Origin: Bifidobacterium aquikefiri
GTDB taxonomy: Bacteria > Actinomycetota > Actinomycetes > Actinomycetales > Bifidobacteriaceae
DNA length: 64,000 nucleotides
NCBI RefSeq assembly: GCF_002259795.1
Contig: NZ_MWXA01000005.1
Location: 640,598-704,597 of the forward strand
Reading direction: 5' to 3'
Positions 26,881 through 36,599 of this stretch are shown one piece after another. Both the position numbers and the translations under genes were made by a program. The notes under the pieces are model-generated. The model had not been told where the DNA came from. It saw only the letters and a program-made list of their open reading frames with translations, and searched no databases. Each line of letters opens with the position of its first letter. The stretch's first letter is position 1.

Positions 26881-27148
26881 TGATACAACTCCTGAACGTC
26901 TACGAAATAGCTATTGCAACCACCCTGTTGGATGACTCCAATAGATGAGAATACAACTACATTGTGTCGAACGTCCAATCGAAATGGTGTTACGGCAATT
27001 GCTGCCGAATGCCTGCAAGGAGACCCTAGACCTTCGAAAATCAAGAAAATGAATACCTTTCCCTCACCTTCCTTCACGTAACATAAGCAAGAAAGTTCTT
27101 CCGCGACACGCGGAAAGTCAATCCATCGGTCTGATTAGGGTTGACGGT

Positions 27149-28309
27149 ATGACCAATAACTTGACGATTCCCGAGAAACTTCTGCCAGAAGACGGCCGTT
27201 TCGGCTCTGGACCAAGCAAAATCCGTCACGATCAGATGAGCGAGCTGTCTGACGAGTGGAAGACCATTCTTGGTACCTCTCATCGTCAGGCACCGGTGAA
27301 GCATATTGTCGCCTCAATCAAGGATGGGCTCTGCGAGCTTTTCAATCTTCCCGATGGCTACGAGATTGCTCTTGGCAATGGCGGTTCAACGGCCTTTTGG
27401 GATATGGCCTGCGCATGCTTGATCAGTCGCAGGGCAGCATTTGGCGTCTATGGCTCATTCACGAAGAAATTCGCAGATTGCGCAGCCAATGCTCCATTTC
27501 TCGAAAAGCCGGTCGTCTATGAGTCACCAATGGGCACATACACCTTGCCGAAACCTACGGAAGGCGTTGATGCCTATTGCTGGGCACACAATGAAACCTC
27601 TACCGGAGTCAATGCACCCGTCAGACGCATCCACGGCTTGCAGACAGCGCCCGAAGGTCTTCCAGAGTCTGCCTTGACCATAGTCGATGGCACCAGCGCT
27701 GCTGGCGCGATCGAAATCGATATCTCACAGACCGACGTGTATTACTTCTCACCCCAGAAAGCTTTCGGCTCAGAGGGTGGTATCTGGTTCGCCATTCTTT
27801 CCCCTGCGGCAATTGAACGCGCCAGCCAGATCGAGGAGGCGGCGAAGCTGGACGGTGCAACACGCTGGGTTCCTTCGTTCCTGTCTCTGACCAAGGCTTT
27901 GAACAATGCCCGCAAGGATCAGACACTCAACACACCTGCCGTTGGCAATTTCATCCTGATGAACAACCAAATCCAATGGCTCAACGACAACGGCGGTCTT
28001 GCATGGTCAACCGCTCGATGCAGCAAGTCGGCTTCTCTTATCTACGATTGGGCAGATAGAGTCCCCTACGCACAGCCATTTGTGAAGGATGCCGAATCTC
28101 GTTCCCACTCTGTGGCGACCATCGATGTTGACGACATGATCAACGTCGACCAGATTCTCGGCGTACTCCGCCAAAATGGCATCGTTGATGTTTCCGGTTA
28201 CCGAGGTCTGCACAGAAATCAGCTCCGCATCGGTGTGTTCCCTTCGGTTGAACCTCGCGACGTTGAGGCGTTGCTCAACTGTGTGGACTACGTCGTTGCC
28301 CACATGTGA
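27149..28309 (+). CDS. serC: Phosphoserine aminotransferase
   Basis: PLP enzyme of serine biosynthesis converting 3-phosphohydroxypyruvate and glutamate to phosphoserine. 386 residues, class V fold: RFGSGPSKIRHDQM and LGTSHRQAPVK at the N-terminus, the TSAAGAIEIDISQTDVYYFS segment, and the PLP lysine in SPQKAFGSEGG. Actinobacterial-type SerC by length and motif. A clean terminator follows. Confidence 0.93.
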   Translation: MTNNLTIPEKLLPEDGRFGSGPSKIRHDQMSELSDEWKTILGTSHRQAPVKHIVASIKDGLCELFNLPDGYEIALGNGGSTAFWDMACACLISRRAAFGVYGSFTKKFADCAANAPFLEKPVVYESPMGTYTLPKPTEGVDAYCWAHNETSTGVNAPVRRIHGLQTAPEGLPESALTIVDGTSAAGAIEIDISQTDVYYFSPQKAFGSEGGIWFAILSPAAIERASQIEEAAKLDGATRWVPSFLSLTKALNNARKDQTLNTPAVGNFILMNNQIQWLNDNGGLAWSTARCSKSASLIYDWADRVPYAQPFVKDAESRSHSVATIDVDDMINVDQILGVLRQNGIVDVSGYRGLHRNQLRIGVFPSVEPRDVEALLNCVDYVVAHM

Positions 28310-28336
28310 GAAATTCTCATGGCTTTCGAGAACGGG

Positions 28337-28385
28337 AAAAGCCGAGCAATGCTTTGCGCACTTTGCAAGTATTGCTCGGTTTTTT
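28337..28385 (+). terminator. Intrinsic terminator after serC
   Basis: CCGAGCAAT (28342-28350) pairs with ATTGCTCGG (28371-28379), followed by TTTTTT. It may also serve the convergent manA, since the A-run side gives a T run on the other strand. Confidence 0.88.
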
Positions 28386-28419
28386 ATCTCTTGGTGTATG
28401 CAATTGGTGTATGCAATCA

Positions 28420-29823
28420 TCAGAATGGCGTTGACGCGAAAAGATACGATCCCTGGGAGTCGCGGGAATCCGTTCCCGCTTTGGTGTTCACACCAATTTC
28501 GACATGGCCATCCTCAGCGGGAATAAACACCGCCTCGCCCTGGGTCAGCTGCACACACCGCCGGGCAGTCGTGCATTGCAATGAACCTTCCGTGCACAGC
28601 AGCACACGCGGGCCATTCGAGGGCAACTGAAGCCGTTGCGGACCATATTTCTGCATGAGCTCGCCATAGCGCTGGATCAGCCTACCGGCAATGGGCCACG
28701 CCCCAGAAGCATTGTCGACACGTCCATAGGCAAGCATGTATTCAGAAATCTTTGGGCGATAGGTGATCAGATCTTGGATGGCCAAGGCCGCAAATGCCGA
28801 ACTTGAAGGATCGATGGGTGCTGCCGGCTGACAATTCAAACTGTGCAAGAGATTCGCAATGTCCTTATGCTTTACAGTCATTCCAGCTCGCAGAACATTA
28901 TCGGAGTTGGTCATGATTTCGGCAGCAGTACCGTGGATATATGCGTGTGGCAAACCTGCAGGAATATAGACCGACTCGCCTTCTGCCAACTCAACGGGAT
29001 TCATCATCAATAGGCACAGTACCGAAGCATCCGTCTCGAAAGCCTGCGCAGCCTCGATGGCATTATACAATGCTCCCTGCGATCTTCCCAGTTCAGGAAG
29101 ATTCTCGAGCGTGTGCCGCAGTGCTGTCTCAAGAGAACCCGCCTCGACTGCAGGTGCCGTTATGGCAACATGAAAGGCGCGAAAAATACGTCTGCGAGAG
29201 TCTGGCCATGCAATCGAAGACATGGGCATCATCACATCGCAGGCAGCATATTCCTGTGGGGGTTGTCCAACATGAAAAGTCCGCGCCGTCAACGCATGAA
29301 CCATGTTGCGGGCGATCGGATGATCGACTGCCCGCAAGAGACGAAGCTGTTCGGCCAGCGGTGCAAAACCGACCGAGGCGGAAAATGGTTCAAGCGCCAC
29401 CAGCATTTCGTTCTTAGCCAGTGAATCCTTGAACGATCGTTCCGGGGCATCAAGAGCAATGTTCAGATCATTCTCACGATTGAATCCCGCTCGAGCCTCA
29501 AAATCCACCGGATGAACCTGAAGTGACAGAGGAATCTCGGCGGAAATGATCTTGAACAGATAGGGCATTACCGGCCCGAACTCCTGTGATGCCTGCTCCC
29601 CTACCATCGCAACCGGATCGGCATGAATCTCACTGAGCAGGTCATGCTGCTCACCATTGGACAAGGTCAGAGGTGACGGCGACTGTGGATGACCGCTGAA
29701 CCACATTTCTGCAAGTCTTGCGTTCCGTTGCTCACCTGGCTGCAGGTGAAACATCGCCTGCAGGCGAGTTTTGGAACCCCAGGCATAATGCTTGGGAACG
29801 GCTTCGATTCGATACAACGGCAC
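28420..29823 (-). CDS. manA: Mannose-6-phosphate isomerase, class I
   Basis: Zn-dependent isomerase linking mannose 6-phosphate to fructose 6-phosphate. 467 residues with a GTG start at 29823. Type I PMI motifs: HYAWGSKTRLQAM near the N-terminus, RLAEMWFSGHPQSPS, SLQVHPVDFEA (Zn ligands Gln and His), YIPAGLPHAYIHGTAAEIMTNSD with the PAG-x-HAY signature and active-site region. The ribosome-binding region GGAAGGGGGGGG contains a run of eight G touching the start codon. Confidence 0.93.
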   Translation of the reverse strand: MPLYRIEAVPKHYAWGSKTRLQAMFHLQPGEQRNARLAEMWFSGHPQSPSPLTLSNGEQHDLLSEIHADPVAMVGEQASQEFGPVMPYLFKIISAEIPLSLQVHPVDFEARAGFNRENDLNIALDAPERSFKDSLAKNEMLVALEPFSASVGFAPLAEQLRLLRAVDHPIARNMVHALTARTFHVGQPPQEYAACDVMMPMSSIAWPDSRRRIFRAFHVAITAPAVEAGSLETALRHTLENLPELGRSQGALYNAIEAAQAFETDASVLCLLMMNPVELAEGESVYIPAGLPHAYIHGTAAEIMTNSDNVLRAGMTVKHKDIANLLHSLNCQPAAPIDPSSSAFAALAIQDLITYRPKISEYMLAYGRVDNASGAWPIAGRLIQRYGELMQKYGPQRLQLPSNGPRVLLCTEGSLQCTTARRCVQLTQGEAVFIPAEDGHVEIGVNTKAGTDSRDSQGSYLFASTPF

Positions 29824-29892
29824 CCCCCCCTTCCTGCATCATACTAAAGCACGACACCCGTCAAGGTTACCCCGAGATATACACTGAAGGGC

Positions 29893-30147
29893 ATGAAGCT
29901 TGCACCAATTTTTTCGCAGAAAGCGCGCAGACCGTCACCGAAGCCGGTTCAAGTTGATTTGCGAAGGATATTTATAATTGGCACCATCGTATGGTTTGCA
30001 GCTCTCATTTTCTTTGCCATTCTCGAAATCTGTGGCGTAGATGTCAAGCCTGCCATCGGCGTGAGCGCATCTGGTGTGGCGATAGGCATCATGCTGTTGA
30101 TTTGGGAATTCTTCAATCGCTGGAATTATCGCAGGCTCGCCGAGTAA
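29893..30147 (+). CDS. Small two-segment membrane protein, DUF2530-like
   Basis: 84 residues: short basic N-terminus, PKPVQVDLRRIFIIGTIVWF leading into membrane segment 1, then a second segment after VKPAIGVSASGVAIGIM and a basic Arg-rich tail (NRWNYRRLAE). The VdlRRifiiGtivW pattern is what I recall for the actinobacterial DUF2530 family; function unknown. It is divergent from manA, convergent with the sensor kinase gene. Confidence 0.65.
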   Translation: MKLAPIFSQKARRPSPKPVQVDLRRIFIIGTIVWFAALIFFAILEICGVDVKPAIGVSASGVAIGIMLLIWEFFNRWNYRRLAE

Positions 30148-30196
30148 GACCACGCAGGTTCACGATGTGCAGCGCATTTCATGCGGCTCAGTGACC

Positions 30197-31429
30197 TCAC
30201 TGCTCCGTGTGCTGCGGAGCAAGTGGGAACACCATGCTGAAGGTGCTGCCATGCCCTTGCGAACTCCATAGGGTTGCCGAACCATGGTGTGTAAGTACCA
30301 CATGCTTTACAATTGCCAGTCCCAGTCCGATGCCTTCGTGCGTGGCATCAGTCTGGTGAGAGCCTCGATAGAATCGTTCGAAAACCTGTCGCTGCTCGTC
30401 TTTTGGAATACCAATGCCTTGATCCAACACATGGAGCAAAGCATGCTCGCCATCCTTGCTCTGGGAAACTGCAATGTTGACCGATGAGCCAGATGGCGAA
30501 TACCCCATGGCGTTCTCAACCAATTTGACGAGTGCTGCCTTGATTTGCTCACTGTCGCCATTGACGATAACTCCCTCGCTGCCACCCACATGAAGCGCAA
30601 TATGCGCAGCTTCGGCTTTGCTCGCGAGCTGCCCGGCAACATCGCGGGCAAGCTGAAGAAGGTTGATTCTATTTTTTGCACTGGCGACAATCGGCTCCTG
30701 AACCTTCATCAGCAGCATCAAATCAGAAACCATATGCTCAAGGTGAGCGCAATGCTTGCGTACCAGCTCTGCATCCCTACGAACCTCTGGACTTGAACTC
30801 TTGGCGTGTTCAAGATCAAGCGCCAGTTGAGACAATGCAGATGTAGGCTTCTGCAGCTGTTCGGAGACATTTTCAATGAAGGAGTCTCGCGTTTGGGCAA
30901 ATCGTATCGTTTCACTGACATCTGCCAGCAGTACGACCACAAAGTCACGATTGATCCTGCCCACGGTTATTTTCAACCAGTTAGGGCGCGAAGTCGTTTG
31001 AAGTTCATCGGCATTGCCGGCATTCGAAGCTGTGCGTTCCTGTGCCAGCGATCCCCTCTGCACATCTTTAGCAGGAAAGGCGGAGTCGATCAGAACCTCG
31101 GTTGCACCCATGAATTCCTGTGGGGTCTGAGTTTCCAAGTCAAACTTGGTCTTGCCACCGGACTGTCGAATGCGCTCTATGGCTTCGAGGACCTGTGGCT
31201 GCACTATTTCGTCATTCGCAACGATACCAAGCATATACGCCTGAGGACTGGATCTGACGACCTCGTTCTGCCGATCTACGACAATTGACGCATTGGGCAG
31301 CATGGAGAGCAATGCTGCAGTAGATTCATCGAGATCATCGGATTCCTCTGAGGAATCCTCATAGTCGTCTGATTTGCTCAGCCTTCGCCATGTAAACACT
31401 TTCATAAGATGCTTCACCAATGCATTCAT
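30197..31429 (-). CDS. SenX3/PhoR-like sensor kinase with a substituted H-box
   Basis: 410 residues from ATG 31429. A short N-terminal segment without a clear transmembrane helix, an acidic patch (SDDYEDSSEESDDLDE), a PAS-like domain (SIVVDRQNEVVRSS...), a DHp region, and an intact HATPase_c domain: LVENAMGYSPSG (N box), VLDQGIGIP (G1) and GIGLGLAIVKHV (G2). The DHp H-box reads FIENVSEQLQKPTSAL where relatives have FxANVSHELRTP; the phospho-accepting His is Glu. The coding DNA at this spot (GTCTCCGAACAGCTGCAG) is unambiguous. It is divergent from phoU, so a phosphate-response link is likely; the partner response regulator is not in the window. Confidence 0.85.
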   Translation of the reverse strand: MNALVKHLMKVFTWRRLSKSDDYEDSSEESDDLDESTAALLSMLPNASIVVDRQNEVVRSSPQAYMLGIVANDEIVQPQVLEAIERIRQSGGKTKFDLETQTPQEFMGATEVLIDSAFPAKDVQRGSLAQERTASNAGNADELQTTSRPNWLKITVGRINRDFVVVLLADVSETIRFAQTRDSFIENVSEQLQKPTSALSQLALDLEHAKSSSPEVRRDAELVRKHCAHLEHMVSDLMLLMKVQEPIVASAKNRINLLQLARDVAGQLASKAEAAHIALHVGGSEGVIVNGDSEQIKAALVKLVENAMGYSPSGSSVNIAVSQSKDGEHALLHVLDQGIGIPKDEQRQVFERFYRGSHQTDATHEGIGLGLAIVKHVVLTHHGSATLWSSQGHGSTFSMVFPLAPQHTEQ

Positions 31430-31668
31430 CACCGAATTCCCCTCGAAATGCCGTTGAATCCAGAAACCATGCATATTCGAGATTGCAATTCCAAACTGCT
31501 CGAAACTATGTCATGAATGCTGGGCACACACAGTTTACATGATATCTGCGTGCCTCACATATGAACACAAGGCGAACTTCTGGTGTCATTTGTTGAAGCG
31601 TGTGGCAATATATGCCGCTAGACTAATAGACTTAAGAGGGAGAATCAGAATCCAGGAAGGCATACGAA

Positions 31669-32349
31669 ATGCGCGTAATTTTCAACGAGGAGCTTGCACA
31701 AGTCTCCGACGACCTCGACCACATGGTACAGGATGTTCGGAAGGCTATTAATGGCGCCGGAGATGCGCTTCTTAAATCGGACATTGAGGCAGCCCAAACA
31801 GTCATTGATGGCGACATAGAAATCGATGCCCTTGAATCGAGCATCATCGAACAGTGCATCAGATTGCTGGCGAAGCAAAGCCCAGTTGCCACCGATCTAC
31901 GTGTGATCGTATCTACACTCAGACTCGCGGCAACCTTTGAACGCATGGGCGACTTGGCCCGCCATATTGCAGAGACCGCTCGTAGAACCTATCCACAACC
32001 AACCCTGCCTCCTGAGTGCACCGAGCTGTTCACCCAGATGCAGGAATTCCTCATCATGACAGCCGATCGCCTGGTGAAGATGATGTCAGATCGCAGTGCA
32101 ACGACTGCCGAGCAGATCATCATCGATGACGACAAACTTGATGAGCTTCATCATCAGACCTTTGATCTGGCACTTGCCGAAGATTGGTCTGGTTCGAAGC
32201 AGCAGGTCATTGATCTCATTCTGATAGCTCGCTTCATGGAGCGCCTTGGGGACCACGCCGTTTCAGCAGCTCGTCGCGTTGTCTATATCGTCTCGGGCTT
32301 CGATCCAAGCAAGGAACCGGAAACTACAACCGATCAAGATCCTGATTAA
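31669..32349 (+). CDS. phoU: Phosphate-specific transport regulator PhoU
   Basis: 226-residue all-helical protein made of two PhoU repeats, which modulates Pst transport and PhoR signalling. First repeat MRVIFNEELAQVSDDLDHMV with LRLAATFERMGDLARHIAET; second repeat with LIARFMERLGDHAVSAARRV; both carry the ExxGD-type metal-cluster motif. AGGAAGG lies upstream of ATG 31669. Divergent from the PhoR-like gene. No pst genes in the window. Confidence 0.95.
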   Translation: MRVIFNEELAQVSDDLDHMVQDVRKAINGAGDALLKSDIEAAQTVIDGDIEIDALESSIIEQCIRLLAKQSPVATDLRVIVSTLRLAATFERMGDLARHIAETARRTYPQPTLPPECTELFTQMQEFLIMTADRLVKMMSDRSATTAEQIIIDDDKLDELHHQTFDLALAEDWSGSKQQVIDLILIARFMERLGDHAVSAARRVVYIVSGFDPSKEPETTTDQDPD

Positions 32350-32371
32350 AGCGGCTTTTCGGTCATCACGC

Positions 32372-32550
32372 CCCTTTGTCATCTCGAGCGTTCCCTTTTT
32401 GTCATCACGAGCGGAGGCGTAGCCGTAGTCGAGAGATCTCACCCTTTGGAATCAACCAGTGGAGATCTCTCGACTACGGCGCTACGCGCCTCCGCTCGAG
32501 ATGACAAAAGGGGAACGCACGAAACGATGAAAAGGGAACGCACGAAACGA
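32372..32550. repeat. Dispersed palindromic extragenic repeat, copy D, with a 23-bp tandem duplication
   Basis: Arms 32401-32440 and 32462-32504 (CGAGCGGAGGCGTAGCCG type, variant core) enclose a 21-nt loop. Immediately after, a 23-bp unit beginning GGGAACGCACGAAACGATG is repeated twice in tandem (32511-32533 and 32534-32556). Confidence 0.75.
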
Positions 32551-32552
32551 TG

Positions 32553-32588
32553 AAAAATCCTCCAGAAATGGCTTCTGGAGGATTTTTT
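32553..32588. terminator. Bidirectional terminator between phoU and gpmA
   Basis: AAAAATCCTCCAGAA pairs with TTCTGGAGGATTTTT around ATGGC; T runs on both strands serve the convergent genes. Confidence 0.9.
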
Positions 32589-32631
32589 GTGAGTGCCTAG
32601 ATATACCAGCCCTGCATCTGCGTAACGCTGC

Positions 32632-33372
32632 TTACTTCTGACCTTGCGCTGCAACGGCTGCAGCACCTGCAGCCGCAGCTGCTGGGTCAAGATATTCACC
32701 GCGAGGCTTGATTGGCTTGAAGTTGTCATCAAGTTCGTACAGCAACGGAATGGCGGTAGGAATATTGACCTTGGAAATCTCCTCTTCACTCAGACCGTCG
32801 AGCATCTTGACGATTGCACGGAGTGAATTGCCATGGGCGGCAATCAATACCGTCTTCCCTGCCTTGAGCTCAGGAATGATTTCGCTCTTCCAATACGGTG
32901 TCACTCGCTCAACAACGTTTGCGAGTGCCTCGGTCTTAGGAACCGGCTCGCCCGCATAGCGTGGATCACCTTCCTGTGAAAACTCGTCATCAGGATCGAT
33001 CTCTGGTGGCGGAGTGCCGTAGGAACGACGCCAGGTCATGAACTGCTCATCGCCGTACTTTTCACGAATCTGGCTCTTGTCCTTGCCCTGCAAGGCACCA
33101 TAATGACGCTCGTTGAGTCTCCAAGAACGCTTCACTGGAATCCAGAGGCGGTCCGCAGCATCCAACGCATAGTTTGCTGTGTTGATTGCCCTTCTCAACA
33201 GTGAAGTGAAGACAATGTCAGGAAGAACGTCGCGCTTGGCAAGAAGTTCGCCACCATTCTTCGCCTCTTCGACACCCTGCTCGGTCAGAGGAACATCGAC
33301 CCAGCCTGTGAATTGATTGGTTTTATTCCATGCGCTCTGGCCATGCCGGAGCAGAACTAGTTTGTATGTCAT
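32632..33372 (-). CDS. gpmA: 2,3-bisphosphoglycerate-dependent phosphoglycerate mutase
   Basis: 246 residues; glycolytic interconversion of 3- and 2-phosphoglycerate. [14 protein letters not shown] with the phospho-accepting His, [29 protein letters not shown], and [15 protein letters not shown] with the second His. Length and C-terminus ([18 protein letters not shown]) fit the dPGM family of actinobacteria. Convergent with phoU. Confidence 0.96.
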   Translation of the reverse strand: MTYKLVLLRHGQSAWNKTNQFTGWVDVPLTEQGVEEAKNGGELLAKRDVLPDIVFTSLLRRAINTANYALDAADRLWIPVKRSWRLNERHYGALQGKDKSQIREKYGDEQFMTWRRSYGTPPPEIDPDDEFSQEGDPRYAGEPVPKTEALANVVERVTPYWKSEIIPELKAGKTVLIAAHGNSLRAIVKMLDGLSEEEISKVNIPTAIPLLYELDDNFKPIKPRGEYLDPAAAAAGAAAVAAQGQK

Positions 33373-33430
33373 ACCTCGCTATTGTAAAGGGACACTTTGA
33401 CCGTCAGACTGCATGGACAACGGTGCTTCC

Positions 33431-34501
33431 CTACAACAATTCCAGCATGGTGACAACGTGCACGGCGGCGTAACTTAGCAGTATGAAGCCGCTGAATGCC
33501 AAGGCTTTGCCGAATTTATGCGGATTGGAACCATGCAGAGTGCGCACCGCAATCGTCGCACACGCCACATTCAGTAGCGCGAGCATTGCAACGAGCCACC
33601 ACAGACCACCGGCAAGTATCGAGATAACCGCAAAGAAGATAACCGTTGCAACTGGAATCACCAGCATCAGATACACCGAACGTTGGGCCCACGTGTGTCC
33701 TAGCCTGGAGGCCAGAGTACGTTTGCCCGAGATCAGATCATCGTCGATGTCACGAATGTTGTTGACCATGAGCATCACACTGGAAAGCAACCCGGTATTG
33801 ATTGCGCCAAGAATCCCCATCCGGTCCACTGCTCCGGCAAGCAGATATTGCGTGCCCAGCGTTGCTGCGATTCCAAAGAAGAGAAAGACCGAAAGCTCAC
33901 CAAGCCCAATGTATCCGTATGGATGCTTGCCACCCGTATAGAACCAGCACGCTGCCAAGCAGGCTAGGCCAACGGCAAGAAACCAGTAATGGCCGGTCAG
34001 CACGATGGCGATTATGCCCGCAATTGCAGCAATCAACGCTGAAATTGCTGCTGCGGCAAGGACATATTTGGGTGTGACACCGCTGGCAACAAGGCGCTGA
34101 GGCTTGTCACTGGCCTGTTCGTCACCGCTACGCTCGTTGTCACTTCCACGAACGCCATCGGAATAATCGTTCGCAAAATTCACGGCGATCTGAAAGAACA
34201 GCGCCACCACTATGCACGCCACGGCAACGAACCAGAAACGACCCATCGCCTGTTGATACATCTGTTCGTTCACCACGCATTGATGCGGCTTCGGATAGAT
34301 GTCGACGCAGGTGAGCAGTTTGTGGAATACAGGGATGACCGAGGCGATGCCGACAAACACCGGCGCTATGCTCGCTGGAAGGGTGCGTGGACGAAATGCC
34401 TGCACCCAGAGCGAACGGGTGCCGAGATTCCTGATGGTATCAGTGTGCGATGCCGTAGTATCTGCCTGCCCTGTGCTATCTTCCGGCTTTGTCATGTTCA
34501 C
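33431..34501 (-). CDS. menA: UbiA-family prenyltransferase, MenA-like (1,4-dihydroxy-2-naphthoate polyprenyltransferase)
   Basis: 356-residue polytopic membrane protein with about nine hydrophobic segments. N-terminal FRPRTLPASIAPVFVG, first prenyl-diphosphate motif VNFANDYSDGVRGSDNE (N-x3-D) and second motif NNIRDIDDDLISGKRTLASR match MenA. A hydrophilic insert between the first two helices (KLLTCVDIYPKPHQCVVNEQ) contains two Cys and is longer than usual. No other menaquinone gene is visible; it lies between gpmA and lysS. Either start (34501 or ATG 34495) is possible. Confidence 0.85.
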   Translation of the reverse strand: MNMTKPEDSTGQADTTASHTDTIRNLGTRSLWVQAFRPRTLPASIAPVFVGIASVIPVFHKLLTCVDIYPKPHQCVVNEQMYQQAMGRFWFVAVACIVVALFFQIAVNFANDYSDGVRGSDNERSGDEQASDKPQRLVASGVTPKYVLAAAAISALIAAIAGIIAIVLTGHYWFLAVGLACLAACWFYTGGKHPYGYIGLGELSVFLFFGIAATLGTQYLLAGAVDRMGILGAINTGLLSSVMLMVNNIRDIDDDLISGKRTLASRLGHTWAQRSVYLMLVIPVATVIFFAVISILAGGLWWLVAMLALLNVACATIAVRTLHGSNPHKFGKALAFSGFILLSYAAVHVVTMLELL

Positions 34502-34554
34502 CCCGTCTTGCCCCTCTTCAGCGCAAGCTGAACGCGTTCGTTATGATCGACTGC

Positions 34555-36297
34555 TCAGTTTAGCGGCTTGACCAATGGGAAGGTAATGGTTTCACGGATT
34601 GTTGCACCTGTGAGCGCAATCAGCAGACGATCAATGCCCATGCCCATGCCGCCTGCAGGAGGCATACCCACACCGAGCGCCTCCAGGAAGTCCTCATCAA
34701 TGTCCATCGCCTCGACATCGCCAGCCAAGGCCATTTTTGCCTGCTCGACGAAGCGTTGACGCTGCACCACCGGATCGTTCAATTCGGAGTATCCGGTAGC
34801 AAGCTCAAAACCGCGCACATATAGATCCCATTTCTCGACAACTCCCGGGATGCTACGGTGCGACTTGACCAATGGAGAGGTCTCAACCGGGAAATCACGA
34901 ACAAATGTTGGCTCATAGAGCTTGTCTTGCCAGAAGTGTTCCCACAGATGCTCGACCAGCTTGCCATGATTCTCGGCCGTCTCCTGTTCCAGACCCAGCT
35001 TGTCTGCAATCTTGCGAAGATGCTCGACGCTCGTTTCGGGAGTGATCTCTTCGCCAAGAGCCTCGGAAAGGGAACCATACATCGTCATGGACTTCCACTG
35101 GCCGCCGAAATCATAAGGCGTGCCGTCTTGCAGTGTCACCTGCGTTGAGCCAAAGGCTTCCTTGGCGGTGGTCTGAATGAGTTCCTTGACCAAAGCGCCG
35201 ATGGTGTCGTAGGTTCCGTATGACTGATATGCCTCAACCATGGTGAATTCTGGTGCGTGAGTGCCGTCTACGCCCTCATTTCTGAAGTCTCGATTGATTT
35301 CGAACACGCGCTCAATGCCACCGACAAGGCAGCGCTTCAGGAAGAGTTCAGGTGCAATGCGAAGGAATAGATTAATGTCGAAGGCATTCATGTGTGTCGT
35401 GAATGGTCGGGCTGCCGCTCCACCGTGCACCGTTTGCAGCATGGGCGTTTCGACTTCCAAAAAATCATGGCGGTCGAAGGTGCGCCGTAGCGATGCGACT
35501 GCAGCTGAACGTCTGCGAACCATGTCGCGCATGCGTTCATCGGCAATCATGCCGATGTATGGCTTGCGTGTGCGCTGTTCTTCGTTCAGATCCTTATGCA
35601 GCGCCGGCAGTGGCTGCAATGCCTTTGCAGCTATTGCCCAATCCGTTGCAAACACGGAGAGTTCGCCGGTCTTGGAAGCGACGACACGACCACGAACGTA
35701 GAGATGGTCGCCCAAATCGGCAAGCTGCTTGAAACGCTTCAAGGATTCAGCACCGACTTCGCGTTTGGAGATCATGCCCTGCAACGTGGTTCCATCGCCT
35801 GCTGAAAGCTTCACGAAGCACAGTCCGCCACCGTTGCGGATGAACAGGGCGCGCCCCGCAACGCCAACAACGTCTTCCGTTTCTTCACCTGGCTTGAGCG
35901 TGCCATCATATTTCTTGCGAACAGCCTCGATGGTGTCGGTAACATCGAGATGCACCGGGTAGGGCTCAATGCCTTCCTTGATCATCAACGCGCGCTTTGC
36001 CACGCGCATCTGCACTTGCTCAGGGTGAGCCTGTGCACCAAATTCCTTGTTAGTCGGATCAATGGCCGCGTCAAGATCCTGACCGCCATCGATATTGTCG
36101 CGAATTGCCTCATCCTGTTTGAGAAGGAGCTCGGCACGCTCTACCGTTGTCATTGGCTGTTCGGCTTGTTCTGCCTCTATGCCCATCGAAACGTTCGCCG
36201 TTGTACCTGCTGCGTCTGTTATATTCATTGCTTCCTGCGTTGCACCCTCATGCTTGCCAGCCTCATGGACTGGTATGGAATCGCTGTTCTGAGTCAT
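34555..36297 (-). CDS. lysS: Lysyl-tRNA synthetase, class II
   Basis: 580 residues. About 100 extra N-terminal residues, hydrophilic and unlike the core, precede the OB-fold anticodon domain (GVAGRALFIRNGGGLCFVKL). The catalytic domain has motif 2 FRNEGVDGTHAPEFTMVEAY and motif 3 GGMGMGIDRLLIALTG. The N-terminal extension (to about residue 90) may be partly untranslated, though the frame is open with an ATG at 36297. Confidence 0.95.
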   Translation of the reverse strand: MTQNSDSIPVHEAGKHEGATQEAMNITDAAGTTANVSMGIEAEQAEQPMTTVERAELLLKQDEAIRDNIDGGQDLDAAIDPTNKEFGAQAHPEQVQMRVAKRALMIKEGIEPYPVHLDVTDTIEAVRKKYDGTLKPGEETEDVVGVAGRALFIRNGGGLCFVKLSAGDGTTLQGMISKREVGAESLKRFKQLADLGDHLYVRGRVVASKTGELSVFATDWAIAAKALQPLPALHKDLNEEQRTRKPYIGMIADERMRDMVRRRSAAVASLRRTFDRHDFLEVETPMLQTVHGGAAARPFTTHMNAFDINLFLRIAPELFLKRCLVGGIERVFEINRDFRNEGVDGTHAPEFTMVEAYQSYGTYDTIGALVKELIQTTAKEAFGSTQVTLQDGTPYDFGGQWKSMTMYGSLSEALGEEITPETSVEHLRKIADKLGLEQETAENHGKLVEHLWEHFWQDKLYEPTFVRDFPVETSPLVKSHRSIPGVVEKWDLYVRGFELATGYSELNDPVVQRQRFVEQAKMALAGDVEAMDIDEDFLEALGVGMPPAGGMGMGIDRLLIALTGATIRETITFPLVKPLN

Positions 36298-36474
36298 ACG
36301 GCCATATTGTAACGAGCAGAGTGTACGTCAAGCGATATGTGTTCTTAAGCCCTTACCCTCTGGTCGCCGCATGAACTTCGTGCATCTTGGAAGGTTTACA
36401 CCATCACCGTTCATCTGCAATCGCACTCGAGTTGATGTTTGGGCATGCGTCGGTGTAACATCTGACGAGTTGTA

Positions 36475-36548
<74 letters not shown>

Positions 36549-36552
36549 CAAT

Positions 36553-36589
36553 ATGCGGTTTCATGCTTCGGCATGAGGCCGCTTTTTTC
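36553..36589 (+). terminator. Terminator after tRNA-Pro, supplied by the island
   Basis: GCGG-ttt-CATGC-ttcg-GCATG-agg-CCGC hairpin followed by TTTTTT. It lies inside the element; the likely original terminator is stranded beyond attR at 44942. Confidence 0.85.
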
Positions 36590-36599
36590 TTGGTATTTC

